A stretch of DNA of 64,000 nucleotides from Streptomyces actuosus (GTDB lineage: Bacteria; Actinomycetota; Actinomycetes; Streptomycetales; Streptomycetaceae), in contig NZ_JAFFZS010000031.1 of the NCBI RefSeq assembly GCF_016921115.1, forward strand, positions 40,505-104,504, written 5' to 3'. This document shows positions 59,365-64,000 of the stretch, piece after piece. A program made the translations under genes and the position numbers. Below the pieces are notes generated by a model that had not been told where the DNA came from, did not search any database, and saw only the letters and a program-made list of their open reading frames with translations. How positions within the stretch are numbered: position 1 is the stretch's first letter; every line of letters begins with the position of its first letter.

Positions 59365-60702
59365 ATGGGCGACACCGGGATCGGCGCCTTGCTCGTCCGG
59401 CTGCGTACCGCGCGCGGCTGGAGCCAGCAGCGGGTCGCCGACGAGTACAACGCCCTGGAGGGGCGCTCCGCGAAGACCGGCAAGGAGATCGGGCGCTACG
59501 AGCGCGAAGCCCGAGTTCCTGTTCCCTACACCCGGAATTACCTGGCGCAGGTCTTCAGTGTCGATGTCGCCGTGCTCGACCAAGCCGTTGCCGTCAGCAA
59601 GGGGCAGCGGGACGGGTCCGATACCGCCGAGGTCGAGATTGTGCCGCCGGTGCTGCCGCCCGAAGACACCCACGTCCGTGGAGACCCACTCTCTGAGGAC
59701 GCGGTGCGGTCGGCGGACTTCGCCCGCTTCATCGCGCAGCGGAACGCCGACGAGTTCGTCGTGGAACAGTTGGAGGCAGACGTCGGCCGGCTCGCCCGTA
59801 CGTACGTCAGCCACCCGTTGATGGAGCAGTACGTCGAGATCAGGCGGTTACGGGACGGGGCCTTCGCACTGCTGCGCGGGCGCCAGCACCCCCGACAGAC
59901 CACCGACCTCTACCTCTCTGCCTCTCGCCTCTGTGGCCTGTCCGCGCACGTCTGCCTCGACCTCGGTGACTACGACTCCGCCGCCACCCACGCCCGTACC
60001 GCACGCGCCTGTGCCGAAGCGGCTGGGCACGAGGGGATGCTGGCCTGGGTACGGTCCGTGGAGTCGTTGATCGCGTACTGGACCGGGCGGTACGAGCAGG
60101 CGGCCCGGCTGGCCCAGGTCGGCCGTCGGCACAGGGCAAGTGGCAGCATCGGCGCACGGCTGGCGAGTCTGGAGGCGCGGGCGTTGGCGATAGTCGGCGA
60201 CACGGCAGGTGCGCTCGCTGCCCTGTCGGATGCCGAACGATCGCGCGAGGCGATCTCGGGTGGGGACGAGGTGCTGGGAGTCTTCGACTTCCCTGCGGCC
60301 AAGCAGTTCGCTTATGCCGGAACGACCCTCTTGGCCGTGGGCGGGCAGGAACACATCCACCGGGCCATCATCAGCGCGGAGACGGCGATCCGCCTCTATC
60401 GCAGCGCGGACGGAGATGACCAGTCGGTCGGTGATCTGTTCGCCGCGCACCTCGACCTCGCCCGCGGGCACCTGCTCCTGGGCGACCTGGATGGCACGGA
60501 GGAGATGCTCGGCTTCGTGCTCCAGTCCTCGCCGGAGCGCATGTCGGCCAGTATCGTGCGCCGGCTCACCGTTCTCGGGCGGGAGCTGGAAGGGCCGCAG
60601 TACGGTGGAGCCGCGCAGGCAGTGCACCTGCGCGAACGACTCCAGCACACGGCCGTCCGTGCGTCCCTGCCCGCCCCCCACCAACCGGAGTTGCCGACGT
60701 GA
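59365..60702 (+). CDS. XRE-family regulator with TPR-like C-terminus
   Basis: A 445-residue regulator. The N-terminal HTH (about 5-60; LRTARGWSQQRVADEYNALEG) is followed by a long helical region with TPR-like repeats (about 180-420; DSAATHARTARACAEAAGH). This architecture recurs in actinobacterial quorum and secondary-metabolite regulators. ATG 59365 is chosen because CTGGGGGA lies 5 nt upstream. It is divergent from the ATPase-synthetase-ASCH operon by 104 bp and translationally coupled (GTGA) to the methyltransferase, so it likely controls both units. Confidence 0.85.
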   Translation: MGDTGIGALLVRLRTARGWSQQRVADEYNALEGRSAKTGKEIGRYEREARVPVPYTRNYLAQVFSVDVAVLDQAVAVSKGQRDGSDTAEVEIVPPVLPPEDTHVRGDPLSEDAVRSADFARFIAQRNADEFVVEQLEADVGRLARTYVSHPLMEQYVEIRRLRDGAFALLRGRQHPRQTTDLYLSASRLCGLSAHVCLDLGDYDSAATHARTARACAEAAGHEGMLAWVRSVESLIAYWTGRYEQAARLAQVGRRHRASGSIGARLASLEARALAIVGDTAGALAALSDAERSREAISGGDEVLGVFDFPAAKQFAYAGTTLLAVGGQEHIHRAIISAETAIRLYRSADGDDQSVGDLFAAHLDLARGHLLLGDLDGTEEMLGFVLQSSPERMSASIVRRLTVLGRELEGPQYGGAAQAVHLRERLQHTAVRASLPAPHQPELPT

Positions 60703-61517
60703 CCGACCTGTCCGCCGCCCACGACGCTGCTGTCACCGACCGGACCCGCCTGGCGGGCAGCGCCTACAACGGAGACCGGGACCTGGCCGCCCGGCAGTCG
60801 CTCTACCAGTGGCAGACGCCCCGGTACGACCTGCCCGGCCTCGTCGCCGAGCGGCTGGGCAACGCACGCGGGCGCGTTGTCGACATCGGCTGCGGCAACG
60901 GCAAGTTCATCCAACGGCTCCGTCAGGACCGCCCGGACCTGTCCCTGCTCGGCCTCGACATCGCTCCCGGCATCCTCGCTGGCGTCCCTGGCCCGGTTGC
61001 CGTGGCGGACGCCACGCGGCTTCCGCTGGCGGCGGGCAGCATCGACGCCGCTCTCGCGCTCCACATGCTGTACCACGTGCCCGACATTCCCCAGGCTGTC
61101 AGGGAGCTGGCCCGGGTCGTCGCCCGTGACGGGCTAGTGGTCGCCTCCACCAACAGCGACCGCGACAAGGCCGAACTCGACGACCTCTGGCAGCGGGCCG
61201 CTGGCGACGTCCTCGGAATCGAACGAGGCCCTGCCCGCATCTCGCTCAGTGCCCGGTTCTCCCTGGAGAAGGCCCCGGCCTTCCTCGGCGAGGAGTTCGG
61301 ACAGGTGGAGGTCACCGAACTGCCGGGGACCATCACGGTCCGCGACCCCGAGCCGGTCATCGCTCACATGGCCTCTTATCGCGCCTGGTCGGACCAGCAC
61401 GACGTGCCCTTCGACGCGACCATCGACCGGGCCCGTGCCCTCGTCGCCGACGACATCGCCCGCAATGGCGCGTACGAGATCACCTGCCTTGGCGGCATCC
61501 TCGTCTGCCGCCGGTGA
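60699..61517 (+). CDS. Class I SAM-dependent methyltransferase
   Basis: A 272-residue methyltransferase. Motif I is VVDIGCGNGKFIQRL (about 56-70), then LLGLDIAPGIL (acidic loop binding SAM ribose) and LALHMLYHVPDIPQAVREL (motif post-II). The first 45 residues (YNGDRDLAARQSLYQW) recur in a group of actinobacterial enzymes found beside XRE regulators. The target is unknown. Its GTG overlaps the regulator stop by 4 bp, and its stop is 2 bp from the convergent SUKH-like gene. Confidence 0.88.
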   Translation: MTDLSAAHDAAVTDRTRLAGSAYNGDRDLAARQSLYQWQTPRYDLPGLVAERLGNARGRVVDIGCGNGKFIQRLRQDRPDLSLLGLDIAPGILAGVPGPVAVADATRLPLAAGSIDAALALHMLYHVPDIPQAVRELARVVARDGLVVASTNSDRDKAELDDLWQRAAGDVLGIERGPARISLSARFSLEKAPAFLGEEFGQVEVTELPGTITVRDPEPVIAHMASYRAWSDQHDVPFDATIDRARALVADDIARNGAYEITCLGGILVCRR

Positions 61518-61519
61518 GG

Positions 61520-62653
61520 TCAGCCCAGTGGCGGCCAGGGCCCGGCGAGCAGGCGTCCCGCCTCCTCGGTGATCTCTTCCGCTAGAGGTTCCCGGTCGCC
61601 GCGTTGGATCGCTGCCCAGTCGTTGTAGGCGTCGGTCTTGTCGACCAGGGGTCTGAGTGACTGCGGGCGGGCCAGTGCGCCCCATCCTTCGTACGTGATC
61701 AGGTCACCGCCGGCGCCGGGGTCCAGGCTGCCGTTCACGATCAGCCGGAGCCACCAGCGGACGAGTTCCCAGCGCGCCGCTTCCCACGGGAGGTCGGTGG
61801 TGTCGGCCGGGAGGTCCTGGAGCAGGCCGAGTTCGTCCAGCACCTGGCCGAAGAAGGCGTCGGCCTGCGCGTGCTCGGAGCGTGACAGGCCAGCGAGGAG
61901 GGGGAGAGACTCCGTCTCGACGTCGAGAACCAGGGCCGTGAGGCCGGCTTCGATGAGCTGCTCTGGGTGGTGCCGGCGGCCGATCAGGCGTTCCAGGGCC
62001 AGCATCCGGAAGCAGTCGACGGCCTCCTGCGCGGTCGTGGCGTACGGCGTGAACGGCGTGGGCAGGGAGACGTCGATGCCCGGACCGCCCTCGACGAAGT
62101 ACGACCAGAAGTCGACTGTCGTACGAGCGAGGAGGCCGCTCGATCGGCCGGCGAACTCGTGGTGGATGTAGTCGGCGAGGTCGTTCCCGTACAGGATGAT
62201 GTCGGTCTGGTAGACGGACAGGACGGGGTGCCCGTGCTCGCCCGCCGTGCCAGGCAGGTAGCGGTGTCCGTAGACCGGGACCAGTCGCGGCACTCTCTCC
62301 AGCTCAGTCCTCGCGACGCGCAGTGCCTCGGACGTCTCCGCCGGCCTCGACGGCCAGGCGGGATGCCAGAACCCGTTGTGCTCCACGTCGAAGAGCACGC
62401 CCTTCACCGGCCACGCCAGCCGCCCGGCCAGGTCCTCGGGGTCGCCGTCGCGCCAGTCCGGCCACCGTGACGAGCCGTGCGGGAGCCCGGCGGAGAGGAA
62501 GACACGGTGGTCGGCCGAGAAAGTGAAGCCGAACCGCGTCTCGACCGCGTCGAGCTCTCGCTCGGTGAGCCCTGGCCCGATCTCGGTTCGGAGCATGCCC
62601 TGAAGGGCACGGGCGGCTTCCAGGGTCAGGCGGGGCGTCGACGGCGTGTTCAC
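61520..62653 (-). CDS. SMI1/KNR4 (SUKH)-like protein
   Basis: A 377-residue protein. The first 200 residues resemble SUKH domains: GLTERELDAVETRFGFTFSADH, a Trp-rich block (SSRWPDWRDGD) and VPVYGHRYLPG. The C-terminal 170 residues are helical and unassigned. SUKH proteins are frequently immunity proteins against nuclease toxins, but many stand-alone ones have unknown roles. No toxin gene is adjacent. GTG 62653 is chosen because the family region begins soon after and the upstream frame looks non-coding. Confidence 0.72.
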   Translation of the reverse strand: MNTPSTPRLTLEAARALQGMLRTEIGPGLTERELDAVETRFGFTFSADHRVFLSAGLPHGSSRWPDWRDGDPEDLAGRLAWPVKGVLFDVEHNGFWHPAWPSRPAETSEALRVARTELERVPRLVPVYGHRYLPGTAGEHGHPVLSVYQTDIILYGNDLADYIHHEFAGRSSGLLARTTVDFWSYFVEGGPGIDVSLPTPFTPYATTAQEAVDCFRMLALERLIGRRHHPEQLIEAGLTALVLDVETESLPLLAGLSRSEHAQADAFFGQVLDELGLLQDLPADTTDLPWEAARWELVRWWLRLIVNGSLDPGAGGDLITYEGWGALARPQSLRPLVDKTDAYNDWAAIQRGDREPLAEEITEEAGRLLAGPWPPLG

Positions 62654-62822
62654 GTCTGCCAGCGTAGTGAGCGGTACGGCCGCACACGCCAGGACGCTGT
62701 GGCAGTCCGCTGCCTCATCGCGCATTCGCTGCGACGGACTGCGACGACCTCGGCGCTGTTCGGGCTCCCTGCAGTGTCCGCCCAGAGTGGAGCGATTGGC
62801 AGGTCTGCCGGCGTGGTGGCGC

Positions 62823-63362
62823 CTACCCGAGGGCGGCGGCAGCGGCCTTGTAGTCGGCGGCCTGGGCCGGGGTGAGGTAGTGGCTGACGCGGATGAGCAC
62901 GGTGCCGCTGACAAAGTCGTACTCAGAGAGCATGGGCATGCCCTTGGTGACGTTCTGGATGTAGTCGGCGCGCGCCTGGGCGTCGGCTGCGGTCGTGAAG
63001 ACCTCGATCGCTCCGCCGAGCCCGACGCTGCCGGGCTCCGCGCCGGCTACCTCGTCGACCTTGATACGGGAGTCCGTGAACGTCACCTTGCTGGTGTACT
63101 GGTTGGGGCGGCCGAGGAGATGGTTCGGGTCGTCGTCCTCGGTGACAACTCCCGAGAGCTTGGCGGACGCGACCTTGCCGGAAATGACCTTGAAGGCGTC
63201 GCTCGCGGTGAGCTCCCTTGCTGCAGGCTTGGTCGGGACGCCAGCGGTTGCAGTGGTGGTGTTCTTCGGCTGGTCGTTCTTCTGATCGCTCCCCGACCCG
63301 CATGCCGTCATGGCCGCGAAGGCGATGACGAGGGCGGCAGCGGACAGGGCGGGCTTACGCAT
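62823..63362 (-). CDS. Putative secreted lipoprotein
   Basis: A 179-residue protein with a signal peptide (MRKPALSAAALVIAFAA) and a lipobox ending MTAC (Cys at 21), so it should be anchored to the outer face of the membrane. The mature part has a Thr/Lys-rich linker then a compact domain (ASDAFKVISGKVASAKLSG to the C-terminus) without a recognised family. Function unknown. ATG 63362 gives a textbook signal peptide. Confidence 0.85.
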   Translation of the reverse strand: MRKPALSAAALVIAFAAMTACGSGSDQKNDQPKNTTTATAGVPTKPAARELTASDAFKVISGKVASAKLSGVVTEDDDPNHLLGRPNQYTSKVTFTDSRIKVDEVAGAEPGSVGLGGAIEVFTTAADAQARADYIQNVTKGMPMLSEYDFVSGTVLIRVSHYLTPAQAADYKAAAAALG

Positions 63363-63655
63363 GATGGCTCCGAAGTATGGCGGGTTTGGGTGTGTTGATC
63401 AGGTCGCAGAACTATTGCACTGCGATGTGGCAGTGCGTGCGGATACCGGAAGACCGGCTGGTGTCAGTGCCCGACCGGGTAGGTGGTGGTGGGTCGATCG
63501 TGGAGGAGCGCGGGGGCTTGTCCGCTGGCGTCTATCGGCAGCTTCGGAGGTTCAGACGTGCGGGATAGGGCCATGGACCGGGGAGAGCCGCTTCTGGGTA
63601 CGGAGGTTGGCCCCCGGCATGCTCTTCCCCACGGCTGCTGGGTAGCGTCCCTCGG

Positions 63656-63895
63656 GTGAATCTTCACCTCATCAACGATGTGCCCGACGGCCTGACCCGA
63701 CGAGCGCGATCCTTTGTCGCCGCGCATGGCGTCAAGGTCGACGTTCGCCCCGTCGAGGGGCACAGGCAGTGGTGGCTTGAGCGGGACATCCCAGCAGCGG
63801 TGATCGATCGAATGGCGGCCTACCAAGAGCGATGGGGCGGTCTGCTCTTGCCGCCCGCACCGCAGTACGACGGCGGAAGATTTCAAGTCCAGTGA
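63656..63895 (+). CDS. Small hypothetical protein
   Basis: A 79-residue protein starting with GTG. It contains HLINDVPDGLTRRARSFVAAHG and ends with GGLLLPPAPQYDGG. The composition and codon use look like a real gene, but I recognise no family. It could be the N-terminal part of a larger protein that has been cut short, because the stop follows a domain-like start. Confidence 0.55.
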   Translation: MNLHLINDVPDGLTRRARSFVAAHGVKVDVRPVEGHRQWWLERDIPAAVIDRMAAYQERWGGLLLPPAPQYDGGRFQVQ

Positions 63896-63908
63896 GACGG
63901 TCGTGACG

Positions 63909-64000
63909 CTATGAGGTTTGTGGTGCGGGTTCCCTGCGCTTGGCCGGGTCGTTGATCCATGCCTGCTGGGGTATCCGGGGTGGTCGGGGGCGGCGGCCGA
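63909..64000 (-). CDS. C-terminal end of a gene running off the window
   Basis: On the minus strand the frame from the edge to a TAG at 63909 reads PQQAWINDPAKRREPAPQTS at its end. The residue pattern looks coding, but only about 30 residues are visible and no family can be assigned. Confidence 0.35.
   Translation of the reverse strand, partial: GRRPRPPRIPQQAWINDPAKRREPAPQTS

Noticed and set aside
51595..63900. Whole accessory stretch as an integrative conjugative element or prophage
   Set aside because: No integrase, replication, transfer or structural phage gene is present, and no tRNA attachment site borders it.

Overview
This is a chromosomal window from a Streptomyces species, read from its very high GC content, GC-rich third codon positions, frequent GTG starts, 4-bp GTGA/ATGA gene overlaps, and a gene order I recognise from the S. 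coelicolor SCO5204-SCO5252 core region: hisN, aroA-rsgA, sigR-rsrA, epi-isozizaene synthase-CYP170, nrdAB, the das locus, a PdtaS-type kinase beside wblE, sigH with its antagonist, and an EshA-like encapsulin. SCO comparisons are from memory, not from a search.

Layout. 1-3.6 kb: end of a UPF0182 membrane protein, two identical initiator tRNAs flanking a Sel1-repeat protein, and a Fur-family repressor. 4-11.9 kb: CBS protein, hisN, TetR regulator, SugE-type SMR protein, aroA-rsgA, M50 protease, SRAP (abasic-site) protein and a hydrolase. 11.9-17.8 kb: the thiol-stress sigma factor sigR with its redox anti-sigma rsrA, behind an exact sigma-R promoter, then two membrane HD-domain proteins, a TPR protein and peptide deformylase. 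18-20.5 kb: the albaflavenone pair, whose P450 carries a rare TTA codon. 20.7-24.4 kb: class Ia ribonucleotide reductase nrdA-nrdB behind tandem NrdR boxes and a compact cobalamin riboswitch. 25-34 kb: an MctP-like symporter with a DUF3311 partner, then the chitin/N-acetylglucosamine regulon: dasR, dasABC, a GH3 N-acetylglucosaminidase and nagB, with several DasR-like operators. 34.5-42.5 kb: PdtaS-like kinase (with its own DasR-like site upstream), wblE, diacylglycerol kinase-like protein, ushX-sigH, UBP zinc finger and a Na+/H+ antiporter.

42.5-51.3 kb is more variable. It has a PLP desulfhydrase-like enzyme, a wrecked amidase pseudogene containing a 65-bp tandem duplication, and a Family 2B encapsulin shell gene followed by a polyprenyl diphosphate synthase with a long flexible N-terminus (shell plus probable cargo). 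Small VOC, AraC and Nudix genes follow.

51.6-64 kb looks accessory. A lower-GC gene of about 1,340 codons fuses an XRE helix-turn-helix, an Mrr-like nuclease domain, a STAND-type P-loop ATPase and a very long helical C-terminus, which is a strong candidate anti-phage defence gene. It sits in a segment bounded by a 34-bp imperfect direct repeat. Beyond a frameshifted DUF5753 gene lies a tightly coupled divergent module: RsbW-like ATPase, class I aminoacyl-tRNA-synthetase-like enzyme and ASCH protein on one side, XRE-TPR regulator and methyltransferase on the other. These two loci and the encapsulin locus are the best places to look for new biology.
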